Shown: positions 6,195-12,692 of the stretch, piece after piece
Numbering within the stretch: position 1 is the stretch's first letter
Layout: every line of letters starts with the position of its first letter
Source of the DNA: Opitutia bacterium UBA7441
Lineage (GTDB): Bacteria > Verrucomicrobiota > Verrucomicrobiia > Opitutales > Coraliomargaritaceae
Direction: 5' to 3'
DNA: 13,551 bases
Assembly (NCBI GenBank): GCA_002480015.1
Contig: DLQD01000047.1
Span: 1 to 13,551 of the forward strand
Notes under the pieces: model-generated
Seen by the model: only the letters and a program-made list of their open reading frames with translations
Databases searched by the model: none
Told to the model about the DNA's origin: nothing
Translations under genes and position numbers: made by a program

Positions 6195-6761
6195 TTACTC
6201 GATATTCGGAAGCTTGGGGTCTTTTTTGATGTGTTCGGGGAAGTTTTTGATCGCAAACTTGAGGGAATCGACGACGCGTCCTTCCGTCAACTGGATGGCA
6301 TCGAAGATGTTGGGGAGGTCATTACGCCAAAACAAGTTGCGCGTGCTGCTTTCATAGATTTCTAGAGTCAGATGGAGACGTGTCGCCATACGCTTAGCGT
6401 GGTCGTCACGGCGTCCCATCACTTCCATGTAGGGATCGATGTGATCAAAAGGATCCGCATAGGGGCTGAATGATTTTTTCCACTTCACGACTGCGTAGAA
6501 GTCGGAGTTAGCATCAACAGCTTCAAAACCGCGCGCTTCGAGCTGGTTAGTGATCGTCTGCTCGGAAAGTTGTTCCAGCAGAATCCCCTCCGACTCGCGG
6601 AAGTTCATCCCGCTGACGATCGTATGCTTGTAGCTGAAGGTGTCGAGCGAAGTGAAATTGATCGTTTTGACGAACTCGGCGTTGGGCGGAGGCGTGGACA
6701 TACACCCGGAAAAGAGGCAGAGGAGCGCGAGCGGAGCGAAGAGGCGTAATGCAGATATCAT
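6195..6761 (-). CDS. Lipoprotein, DUF4136-like
   Basis: This 188-residue protein begins with a lipoprotein signal: MISALRLFAPLALLCLFSGC, with lipidation Cys at 20 and lipobox FSGC. No inner-membrane retention Asp follows the Cys, so the outer membrane is likely. The mature part (F30 onward: F-x-x-L-D-T-F, then the helical stretch near 59-79 ending LEARGF, then DFYAVVKW) resembles DUF4136 lipoproteins, whose role is unknown. The match is by eye and the family call is moderate; the lipoprotein call is firm. A good promoter lies so close upstream that the transcript may start at the ATG itself. Its 3' end abuts the 11-bp array and it converges with menH. Confidence 0.8.
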   Translation of the reverse strand: MISALRLFAPLALLCLFSGCMSTPPPNAEFVKTINFTSLDTFSYKHTIVSGMNFRESEGILLEQLSEQTITNQLEARGFEAVDANSDFYAVVKWKKSFSPYADPFDHIDPYMEVMGRRDDHAKRMATRLHLTLEIYESSTRNLFWRNDLPNIFDAIQLTEGRVVDSLKFAIKNFPEHIKKDPKLPNIE

Positions 6762-6767
6762 GAAAGG

Positions 6768-6795
6768 AATATAGCGAACCGGAGGTGGATTTCAA
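6768..6795 (-). promoter_or_regulatory. Sigma70-type promoter for the lipoprotein gene (possibly leaderless)
   Basis: On the minus strand, TTGAAA (6795-6790) lies 16 bases before TATATT (6773-6768); each matches the consensus at five of six positions. The -10 box ends six bases before the A of the ATG (6761). Transcription would therefore start at or very near the start codon, and no Shine-Dalgarno is present. Confidence 0.6.
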
Positions 6796-7089
6796 ACTAG
6801 GAAATACAGTTAGTAGAGTCGAGGGAGCGAGACTCGGGATACGAGATTCGGACGGCTCCCAATTCTCCTCTCATCAAACCGGACGCGCGGATTGACTTCG
6901 CCCTTCCGCTGATTGTCACCACAGCGGAGGGTCGTTTGCGGTCATCGGCAGTTGTTGGAGTTTGTAGGTTCCGCGGAGTTAGGCGTTGTTAAAGAACATA
7001 CGGCTCAACTCAAAATTAAAGGAATTGCTCCATTAACTGTTCTGAATTAAGGACTTGTCCCGCGCCGTCGTATACCATCCAATATCAAA
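6796..7089. other. Intergenic stretch, no recognised gene
   Basis: This is most of the left half of the 584-bp gap between the lipoprotein and HNH genes. It holds a GAGTC...GACTC repeat in low-complexity sequence near 6816-6855 and a hairpin at 6901-6931, where CCGCTG (6906-6911) pairs with CAGCGG (6922-6927) and flanking CCCT with AGGG across a one-base bulge. Reading frames on both strands are short and unremarkable. Confidence 0.5.
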
Positions 7090-7176
7090 ATGCGTTTAAC
7101 CGAACAGGAACGGAGAAGCCTCTCCATTCTACTGCTGATCTTTATTATAGCAGTGATCGGTTCTTGGGTATTTTGA
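7090..7176 (+). CDS. Possible 28-residue single-span membrane peptide
   Basis: The frame from ATG 7090 to TGA 7174 encodes a polar, charged N-terminus (MRLTEQERRSL) followed by one hydrophobic helix of about 17 residues (SILLLIFIIAVIGSWVF). This is a classic small membrane protein layout, with positive residues that would stay inside. It stands alone in a 584-bp gap on the strand opposite to both neighbours. No Shine-Dalgarno precedes it, but that is true of most genes here. It could also be the surviving N-terminus of a longer membrane-anchored protein, because N-termini such as L-T-x-x-E-R-R-x-L followed by a helix are common in anchored proteins. Function unknown. Confidence 0.45.
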   Translation: MRLTEQERRSLSILLLIFIIAVIGSWVF

Positions 7177-7345
7177 TCGATGCTCGTTACGACACGCCCG
7201 GCCAATACTTCTACCTAAACGCAATATGCTCAGAGCATAATTAATGGATCGGAGTCGAACAAGCACTCAAATGACTTCAAGCAATTTGCAGGCTACGCTA
7301 CAACGGCCTTCGCCCTTACCTAGAACGAAGCGCTACGAACCGCTA
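7177..7345. other. Intergenic stretch with palindrome and array-like motifs
   Basis: TATGCTC-A-GAGCATA (7225-7239) is a perfect palindrome. Closer to the HNH stop, the minus strand at 7333-7323 reads GCGCTTCGTTC, one mismatch from the 11-bp array unit, and the plus strand at 7330-7340 reads GCGCTACGAAC, two mismatches away. These look like decayed relatives of the array at 6105-6190, again at a gene 3' end. No gene is visible. Confidence 0.4.
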
Positions 7346-7957
7346 CTACTGCACAAAGGCCGCTTTTTTCAGATTAATAAAATGATCCCAGTCGGAGTCG
7401 TAGCTTTGCCCGATGAGTGAGCTCACGAAGGGTCGCCAGCGGGGGCGTTCGGGTTTACGGATAAGCTGCATTTTCGCTTGATGTGGGAGGCGATTAGCCT
7501 TGCGGGAGTTACATTTGATACACGAAGTGACAATATTCTCCCACGAGGTGCGCCCGCCGCGATCGCGCGGGATGACGTGATCCATATTCAGGTGCACGGG
7601 ATCGTAGTGGTTCCCACAGTATTGGCAGCGATAATCATCGCGCTCAAAGAGATTATCGCGGGTAAATTTAACTTCCTGAGCGGGTAGCTGATCGTAGCTG
7701 CGCAAGAGCAACACCTTGGGCACGCGAATCCGCATACGGACGGTCTGGATAAAGGCCTCATTGTCTGCGGGTGTTTCCTCTTCGGAGTGTGCTAGCCACG
7801 CGGCAGAGTCCATCATACGGAAGCTTTCGTCGCCAGTGTAAATGACTTGCGCATGATCCTGAAGGAGGAGACTGAAAGCGCGTTCGACACCGACAATGTT
7901 GACCGGTTGCCACAACCGGTTTAAAACCAGAATCCTATATGTAAGACCAGTCCCCAT
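7346..7957 (-). CDS. HNH endonuclease family protein
   Basis: The 203-residue protein has an N-terminal region of about 90 residues typical of this family (ILVLNRLWQPVNIVGVERAFSLL, 9-31) and then an HNH domain: CQYCG (111-115), MDHVIPRDRGG (125-135), W139, N141 and CIKCN (146-150). The two Cys pairs form a structural zinc site, H127 is the expected catalytic His and N141/N150 complete the motif. Proteins of this architecture are common single genes in many phyla, usually with no proven substrate; a nuclease in DNA repair or processing is plausible but unproven. There is no signal peptide. The ATG at 7957 sits just before the conserved block. No restriction, phage or toxin gene is adjacent. 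Confidence 0.88.
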   Translation of the reverse strand: MGTGLTYRILVLNRLWQPVNIVGVERAFSLLLQDHAQVIYTGDESFRMMDSAAWLAHSEEETPADNEAFIQTVRMRIRVPKVLLLRSYDQLPAQEVKFTRDNLFERDDYRCQYCGNHYDPVHLNMDHVIPRDRGGRTSWENIVTSCIKCNSRKANRLPHQAKMQLIRKPERPRWRPFVSSLIGQSYDSDWDHFINLKKAAFVQ

Positions 7958-7969
7958 CTGGAAATTATT

Positions 7970-7997
7970 GAGATAAGCGGTGGCTAGGGGATGTCAA
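7970..7997 (-). promoter_or_regulatory. Possible promoter of the HNH gene
   Basis: On the minus strand a perfect TTGACA (7997-7992) lies 16 bases before TATCTC (7975-7970), which matches the -10 consensus at only three of six positions. It is about 12 nt from the start codon, so any leader would be very short. Confidence 0.35.
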
Positions 7998-8024
7998 CCT
8001 TTTCGCACAAAGCTTCACATAATT

Positions 8025-8038
8025 GACACAACGGTGTC
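8025..8038. other. Small perfect hairpin downstream of the histidine kinase gene
   Basis: GACAC (8025-8029) pairs with GTGTC (8034-8038) across AACG. It lies between the kinase 3' end and the HNH promoter region. On the minus strand no T-run follows the stem, so it is at best a weak terminator. Confidence 0.3.
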
Positions 8039-8080
8039 TAAAAAAGTCTAGGACTGACTGCAAAACATTCAGGGCCTTAA

Positions 8081-9250
8081 CTATTCAAGCAAACGCGTCC
8101 TGCGGTGCTGCTGGGGAAACTGCAGGGTAATTGCGGTGCCCTTATCTTTGCGAGACTCGATATTAATATGACCACCATGTTCGCGCATAATGCGCTCAAC
8201 GATCATCATACCGAGGCCGTTGCCTTCTTTCTTAGTCGTGTAATAAGCCTGAAATACTTTGGAGAGGTCTTCCTCGGAAATCCCGGAGCCGGTGTCGACG
8301 AATTGAAGATAGATATACTCGTCGTCGCGTCGGGCGATGACGCGCAAACTGCCCCCGAGGTGCATCGCTTCCATCGCGTTTTTAATCAGGTTGAAGAAGA
8401 CCTGTTTAATCTGACCGCGGTCGCCGAGGATCGAGGGAAGTTTATCGCTAACGGCCACATTAATATTAATCTGGCGGTCGCCCAGCTCTGCTTCCAACAC
8501 TTGGAGTACCTCTTCAACCAGTTCGACGAGGTCGAGTTCATTCAGATCGGGCTTCTGCGGGCGAACGGCTTCGAGGAAGTGGGTGATGATACCATCCAGC
8601 CGCTGCACCTCGCCCTGACAGACTTGTAAGGATTCAACGAGCTGAGCAGCCTCGGCCTTCTCGGCGAGTTTTTTCAGCCTGCGCTCAATAACTTGCAGAT
8701 GTATAGTCAATGAGTTAAGCGGGTTGCCCAACTCGTGCGCAACGCCGGCGGCTAGGCGTACGATCGAAGAGATGCGCTCAGTCTCGATCCGCTCCTCGAT
8801 GGAAAGACGCTCTTCGGTCACGTCGGAAAGTACGATGACGTAGCCACCACTGTCGTCGTGGCCGATCTGCGCATCGATCGGCACCATGTATAGCCGCACC
8901 ACTCGGTGCTCAGGGTAGCTCAGTTCCACTTCGCGCGAGAACACGGGAGAGGATTTTTTCTTTCCCGTCGATGCGTCACCGTCGATCGACTTAGCCAGAT
9001 CCGGCACCATCTTCCAGAGACGGGTCACACCGATGTCGTTTCCCTTCAGGCCAATCAGACTAATCCCCGCCGCGTTAGCGTATTGCACCACACCGTCTGA
9101 GTCGATGACAAGGATACCATCTCGGATAGTATTGAAGACCGTCTCCTGTAACTTGCGTTCACGTGCGAGACGCTGCACAAGAATTCCAAGATTCACCGAA
9201 TCAAGATCTTCGATCCGCCCGAGTATTTTTTCCAGTCCGGTATTTTTCAT
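8081..9250 (-). CDS. Soluble PAS-domain sensor histidine kinase (NtrB-like)
   Basis: The 389-residue kinase has no membrane segment. It has a short N-terminal helix, a PAS domain at about 33-150 (VFNTIRDGILVIDSDGVVQYANAA), a HisKA helix with LAAGVAHELGNPLNSL (167-182; phosphoacceptor H172) and a HATPase domain at about 240-380: N box FFNLIKNAMEAM (285-296), DTGSGISEEDL (319-329), VFQAYYTTK and GNGLGM (343-348). All catalytic boxes are intact, so it should autophosphorylate in response to a cytoplasmic signal and pass phosphate to a response regulator. None lies next to it, so it is an orphan here. AAGG seven bases before the ATG is one of the few Shine-Dalgarno-like sites in the window. Signal and partner are unknown. 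Confidence 0.9.
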   Translation of the reverse strand: MKNTGLEKILGRIEDLDSVNLGILVQRLARERKLQETVFNTIRDGILVIDSDGVVQYANAAGISLIGLKGNDIGVTRLWKMVPDLAKSIDGDASTGKKKSSPVFSREVELSYPEHRVVRLYMVPIDAQIGHDDSGGYVIVLSDVTEERLSIEERIETERISSIVRLAAGVAHELGNPLNSLTIHLQVIERRLKKLAEKAEAAQLVESLQVCQGEVQRLDGIITHFLEAVRPQKPDLNELDLVELVEEVLQVLEAELGDRQININVAVSDKLPSILGDRGQIKQVFFNLIKNAMEAMHLGGSLRVIARRDDEYIYLQFVDTGSGISEEDLSKVFQAYYTTKKEGNGLGMMIVERIMREHGGHINIESRKDKGTAITLQFPQQHRRTRLLE

Positions 9251-9401
9251 GACAAAGCCTTAATTCGACTCTTAATCCTAAAATCAAGAGAGCGTTGATA
9301 CACTTCAAATGTCTGGTGATCAAATTGCTTAAACATCGATTTTAAGATATCAGCTGGGGAGCGCGCGAGTGAGATTATGAGTGGGATTACGCAGAAGACG
9401 T

Positions 9402-10052
9402 CTAAGGTTTTTCCGGTACGATGAGGCTGATCAGTTCTACTGCGATGTCTTTCTTGTCTGACGGCCCTAGCTGGAGGAAACTGCCGTCGGCGGCGATAAG
9501 GAGGACTTCGTTCGTGTCTGAGGCGAAGCCCGCGCCGGCTTGGCTCACGTCATTGGCCACGATCCAGTCGAGGTTCTTGGACTTAAGTTTCTCTTTGGCG
9601 TAGGCCGCCAGGTCCTTGGTCTCGGCAGCGAAGCCGACCACGGTCTGGTGCACCTTACGCTCTGTTATGGTTTTCAAGATGTCGGTGGTAGGCTCGAACT
9701 CGACGGTCATGGTGGCATCTGCTTTTTTTTCCTTCTGCGCGTGCTGCGTTTTGGGTCGAAAGTCGCTGACCGCCGCCGTCATGATGAGCACGTCGCAGGC
9801 GTCAAAGAGTGCATCGACCTGGTGGAACATCTCCTCGGCGGTCACTACGGGGTAGAGGATCGCCCCATTCGGCTCTTCCAAGGCAACGGGCCCCGCGACA
9901 AGATCGACCGTCCAACCCGCTTCTAGAGCGGCTTCGGCCAGAGCGAAGCCCATTTTCCCGGTCGACGGGTTACTGATAAAGCGCACCGGATCGATAAACT
10001 CACGGGTCGGTCCCGCAGTAATAAGACAGCGAATAGAGCTTGCATTCGACAT
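9402..10052 (-). CDS. coaB: Phosphopantothenate-cysteine ligase, stand-alone CoaB
   Basis: In most bacteria CoaB is the C-terminal half of bifunctional CoaBC; here it is a separate 216-residue protein. It joins cysteine to 4'-phosphopantothenate using CTP in coenzyme A synthesis. Motifs are ITAGPTREFIDPVRFISN (11-28), STGKMGFALAEAAL, AAVSDFRP (93-100), the K-rich segment before FEPTTDIL (119-126), GFAAET (140-145) and KSKNLDWIVAND (157-168). No CoaC flavodoxin domain precedes it, so decarboxylation must be encoded elsewhere. I chose ATG 10052 (MSNASSIRCLITAG). The open frame extends to 10211, but those 53 residues have no family match and lie antisense to the neighbouring gene. Only 25 bp separate it from the divergent VC0807-family gene. 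Confidence 0.92.
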   Translation of the reverse strand: MSNASSIRCLITAGPTREFIDPVRFISNPSTGKMGFALAEAALEAGWTVDLVAGPVALEEPNGAILYPVVTAEEMFHQVDALFDACDVLIMTAAVSDFRPKTQHAQKEKKADATMTVEFEPTTDILKTITERKVHQTVVGFAAETKDLAAYAKEKLKSKNLDWIVANDVSQAGAGFASDTNEVLLIAADGSFLQLGPSDKKDIAVELISLIVPEKP

Positions 10053-10077
10053 AAGCCTGAAAACCTTAAGCGAGTAC

Positions 10078-10863
10078 ATGCCCGATCCGCAACCCATCAA
10101 CGCGCCCAATTCAAAAAATCCCGAGCCGACCGAAACGAAGGCCGTGAAGAAGGAGAACACCTTCCTCAACCTGGGATTCAACTTGATCCTGCCCATTCTC
10201 CTGCTCAACAAGGGTAAACAGTGGTTCGGCGGCTACTTGGAGCCCTACTTCGAAAATGTGGCGGTGGGCATACTCCTCATTGCCATCGCATTTCCGGTCA
10301 TTTATTTCGTCTACGATTACTTCAAGCGATCCAAATATAATGTTTTTTCAATCCTCGGACTAATCAGCGTCCTCCTGACCGGGGGCATCGGTATTCTGGA
10401 AATACCGACGGAGTGGTTCGCAGTAAAGGAAGCCGGTATCCCTCTCATGCTCGGGCTCGCCGTGCTGATCTCGCTGAAGACACCTTACCCGCTCATCCAC
10501 ACCCTCCTTTACAATCCGGAGATCATCGACGTGGACAAAGTGCATAACGCGCTCGTCGCACATCAGTCAGAATCAGCATTCGAGCGCTTGCTGACACGCT
10601 GCACCTGGCTGCTGGCTGGCTCGTTCCTCATCAGCGGGGTATTAAACTTCCTTCTGGCACGCTGGATTGTGGTTAGCCCGAGCGGCACGGATGCCTTCAA
10701 CTCGGAAGTCAGTAAAATGATGGCCTGGAGTTGGCCAATCATCGCGATCCCCAGCATGGCGATCATGATGTATGCACTGATGCAGCTCCTCGGCGGCATC
10801 AAAAAGATGACCGGACTGGAGCTAGAAGAGGTGCTCCACGGAGCGAAGACGGAAAAAGAATAG
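10078..10863 (+). CDS. VC0807-family integral membrane protein
   Basis: The 261-residue protein has a polar, proline-rich N-terminus (1-28) and about six hydrophobic segments, near 29-44, 61-79, 89-107, 115-132, 165-187 and 208-238. The order FNLILPILLLNKG, AFPVIYFVYDYFKR, FSILGLISVLLTGGIGILE, EAGIPLMLGLAVLISLKTPYPLI matches proteins annotated as VC0807 family, found in many Gram-negative bacteria without an assigned function. It sits in the inner membrane. It starts 25 bp from the divergent coaB start and converges with the M24 peptidase gene. The ATG at 10078 is the only sensible start near the conserved part. I infer no specific function. Confidence 0.85.
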   Translation: MPDPQPINAPNSKNPEPTETKAVKKENTFLNLGFNLILPILLLNKGKQWFGGYLEPYFENVAVGILLIAIAFPVIYFVYDYFKRSKYNVFSILGLISVLLTGGIGILEIPTEWFAVKEAGIPLMLGLAVLISLKTPYPLIHTLLYNPEIIDVDKVHNALVAHQSESAFERLLTRCTWLLAGSFLISGVLNFLLARWIVVSPSGTDAFNSEVSKMMAWSWPIIAIPSMAIMMYALMQLLGGIKKMTGLELEEVLHGAKTEKE

Positions 10864-10884
10864 CGGCGATCGCCCAGCTTGCGT

Positions 10885-10938
10885 AGCCCGCGGCTTCAGC
10901 TAGGGCTTTTGTCGATTCGCTAGCCCTACTACCTAGCT
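10885..10938. terminator. Overlapping inverted repeats at the convergent junction
   Basis: Three complementary elements compete: AGCCC (10885-10889), TAGGGCT (10901-10907) and AGCCCTA (10922-10928). AGCCC with GGGCT, followed by TTTT (10907-10910), makes a weak intrinsic terminator for the upstream + gene. TAGGGCT with AGCCCTA is a perfect 7-bp stem, and AGCTAGG (10898-10904) with CCTAGCT (10932-10938) is another. The site lies between the VC0807 stop and the M24 peptidase stop, where bidirectional termination would be useful. Confidence 0.45.
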
Positions 10939-10971
10939 GGAGTGCTTGCTGTAGCTGCGCACTACGGGAAC

Positions 10972-12117
10972 CTACCGGATCTCCCAGCGGTAATGCAGCG
11001 ACGAGAGCTTTTCGCAACCGTCTTTCGTGACGCGGACGACGTCTTCGATACGGCAGCCGCCAATTTCAGGATAGTAAAGCCCCGGCTCCACAGTAATAAC
11101 CTGCCCCGCTTTGAGCTTCGGCGCCCCCTTCGAGACACGCGGTGCCTCATGCACTTCTAGGCCGAGACCGTGCCCTGTCGAGTGAATGAAACCGACAAAA
11201 CCCCCTTTTCGACGCTCAGTCACAAAGCCGGCCTTGTCGAAGACTTTTTTGGCAGCCGCATGCACGGCATCGCCTTTGATGCCGGCCTTAACCTGTGCCA
11301 TGGCGGCGGCCTGCGCATTCCGCACGGCTTTAACCAGTGCACGCTGTGCCGGGCTGGCCTTGCCTTTAAGAAAGGTGCGGGTCATGTCGCCGTGGTAGCC
11401 GGTCTTCTGCACGCGGGGGAAGACATCAATAATGATCAGCTCATGAGGTCGCAGTCGGCCGTGGCCGCCCTCATGTGGGTCGCAGGCCTGACGGCCGCCA
11501 GCTACGATAGTATGGATGGCGGTGGCGCCTTTTTCGAGACAAGCCTGATCGATGATGCTACGTAAGCGCTCCGAAGTGAGCGTCTTTCCCTCATGGAGAA
11601 TACGGTTACCGTCGATCGTGGCGGCGCGCAAGACGGCCTCGGCCGCACGGATACCCGCGGCGGAGGCAGCATTGCCCTGGCGGATGGCGCGCGCCTCGGC
11701 ATCGGTCTTCTTCCCTCGTTTCGGAAAAAAGGCCCCCTCGACAACCTCAATACGGTAGCCAGCTTCGAAGAGCCTGGCGTAGTATAAGGCAGGAAAATCG
11801 GCCGGGACTTCGATCTTTTTGACGGCAAAGCGTTGGGCAAAGTAGACCATCAGCTCGCCAGGACCGACCTCAGCGAGCGAAATCTGCAGGTTATCGGCGG
11901 CCTTTTGGCGGATCGTCTCCAAGAGCATGACTTCGTCGAACTTCGACTGTTTGGCCACGCGCCCAAACTCCAACTGGCTGACTACAGCATAGCTTTTCTT
12001 TTGAGCGATGATTACAAGAAAGGGATCGGGCACAAATACGCCCGCGAGATAGAGCAAGTCAGCTGAAGACTCGGAAGCAGCGTAAAGAAGGCGGATAGTC
12101 GAGGATTTACTTTTCAT
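10972..12117 (-). CDS. M24-family Xaa-Pro aminopeptidase (PepP/PepQ-like)
   Basis: This 381-residue cytoplasmic metallopeptidase probably removes an N-terminal residue before proline, or cleaves Xaa-Pro dipeptides. Residues 1-130 form the creatinase-like N-domain (LLYAASESSADLLYLAG) and 140-381 the pita-bread catalytic fold. All five metal ligands are seen: D231 in IIDVFP, D244 in HGDMTRTF, H316 in HSTGHGLGLEVHE, E344 in VEPGLYYPE and E358 in CRIEDV. Conserved H312 and H323 are also present. Length fits Xaa-Pro dipeptidase/aminopeptidase; the peptide preference cannot be read from sequence. The ATG at 12117 begins the N-domain directly. The DUF192 gene is divergent and the VC0807 gene convergent. 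Confidence 0.92.
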   Translation of the reverse strand: MKSKSSTIRLLYAASESSADLLYLAGVFVPDPFLVIIAQKKSYAVVSQLEFGRVAKQSKFDEVMLLETIRQKAADNLQISLAEVGPGELMVYFAQRFAVKKIEVPADFPALYYARLFEAGYRIEVVEGAFFPKRGKKTDAEARAIRQGNAASAAGIRAAEAVLRAATIDGNRILHEGKTLTSERLRSIIDQACLEKGATAIHTIVAGGRQACDPHEGGHGRLRPHELIIIDVFPRVQKTGYHGDMTRTFLKGKASPAQRALVKAVRNAQAAAMAQVKAGIKGDAVHAAAKKVFDKAGFVTERRKGGFVGFIHSTGHGLGLEVHEAPRVSKGAPKLKAGQVITVEPGLYYPEIGGCRIEDVVRVTKDGCEKLSSLHYRWEIR

Positions 12118-12188
12118 TAGTCAGGAATGTCTTAATGATCCTGAGCATAACCACGACCCTGTCACGCATTGAACCCCAATTTTTTATT

Positions 12189-12692
12189 GTGAACTTCAGA
12201 TTTAACATTCAAGGCCTGCTCCTGGCCCTCGTCGTCACGGCCTGTCAGCCGACCGGAGAGGCCCAAGCACCGGCCGACAGCCAGACCTATTTCCCCATTT
12301 CTATCGATGGAGAGACCCTACAGCTCCAGTTTGCACTGAATACCGCAGAACAACAAAAAGGGCTCATGTCACGCGACAGTCTGGCCGAGGACCACGGCAT
12401 GCTCTTTCTCTTTGAGCGACCCGAACAGCGAAGCTTCTGGATGCGCAACACACGCATCCCGCTCGATATCGGCTATTTTGATTCGAGCGGCCAATTGATC
12501 GAAGTCCACAAACTCTTCCCTTATGACGAAAACCCAGTCCCATCACGCAGCCATGAAATCCTGATCGCTGTGGAAACCAATCGCGGCTGGTATGCCGCCC
12601 ACGGGGTGAAACCCGGAGCACGGCTCGACCTCGATGCGCTGCGCGCCGCACTGGCGCGCCGCAACCAGTCCCACTCTGCCCTCAATCTCTGA
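12189..12692 (+). CDS. DUF192-family lipoprotein
   Basis: Read from GTG 12189 the product has 167 residues and a clean lipoprotein signal, MNFRFNIQGLLLALVVTAC (lipobox VTAC, Cys19), then a short linker and a DUF192 domain at about 35-155: EQQKGLMSRDSL, DHGMLFLFERPE, RSFWMRNTRIPLDIGYFD, GQLIEVHKLFPYDE, and KPGARLDL near the end. DUF192 proteins are small beta-rich envelope or secreted proteins of unknown role. An in-frame ATG at 12135 would add 18 residues before the signal and leave only 17 bp to the divergent M24 gene; I prefer GTG because it gives a normal signal peptide and room for promoters. Its stop overlaps the next start by one base (TGATG), which suggests translational coupling. Confidence 0.85.
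   Translation: MNFRFNIQGLLLALVVTACQPTGEAQAPADSQTYFPISIDGETLQLQFALNTAEQQKGLMSRDSLAEDHGMLFLFERPEQRSFWMRNTRIPLDIGYFDSSGQLIEVHKLFPYDENPVPSRSHEILIAVETNRGWYAAHGVKPGARLDLDALRAALARRNQSHSALNL

Noticed and set aside
6058..6357. A 99-codon + frame running through the 11-bp array with repeating RSRYVRATFAL residues
   Set aside because: It is open only because three 11-bp units make 33 bp without a stop; the rest is antisense to the lipoprotein gene.
6978..7009. Integron attC-like cores (GTTAGGC at 6978, GCTCAAC at 7003)
   Set aside because: They are in the wrong order and spacing for one attC site, and no integrase or cassette is present.
7016..7078. A 20-residue minus-strand frame (MVYDGAGQVLNSEQLMEQFL)
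   Set aside because: It is too short, and has no signal, domain or conservation evidence to separate it from chance.
7244..7420. A 58-codon + frame overlapping the HNH 3' end
   Set aside because: It is antisense to a conserved gene and largely made of array-like repeat sequence.
10053..10211. A 53-residue N-terminal extension of CoaB
   Set aside because: It has no family match and lies antisense to the start of the VC0807-family gene, which is well supported.
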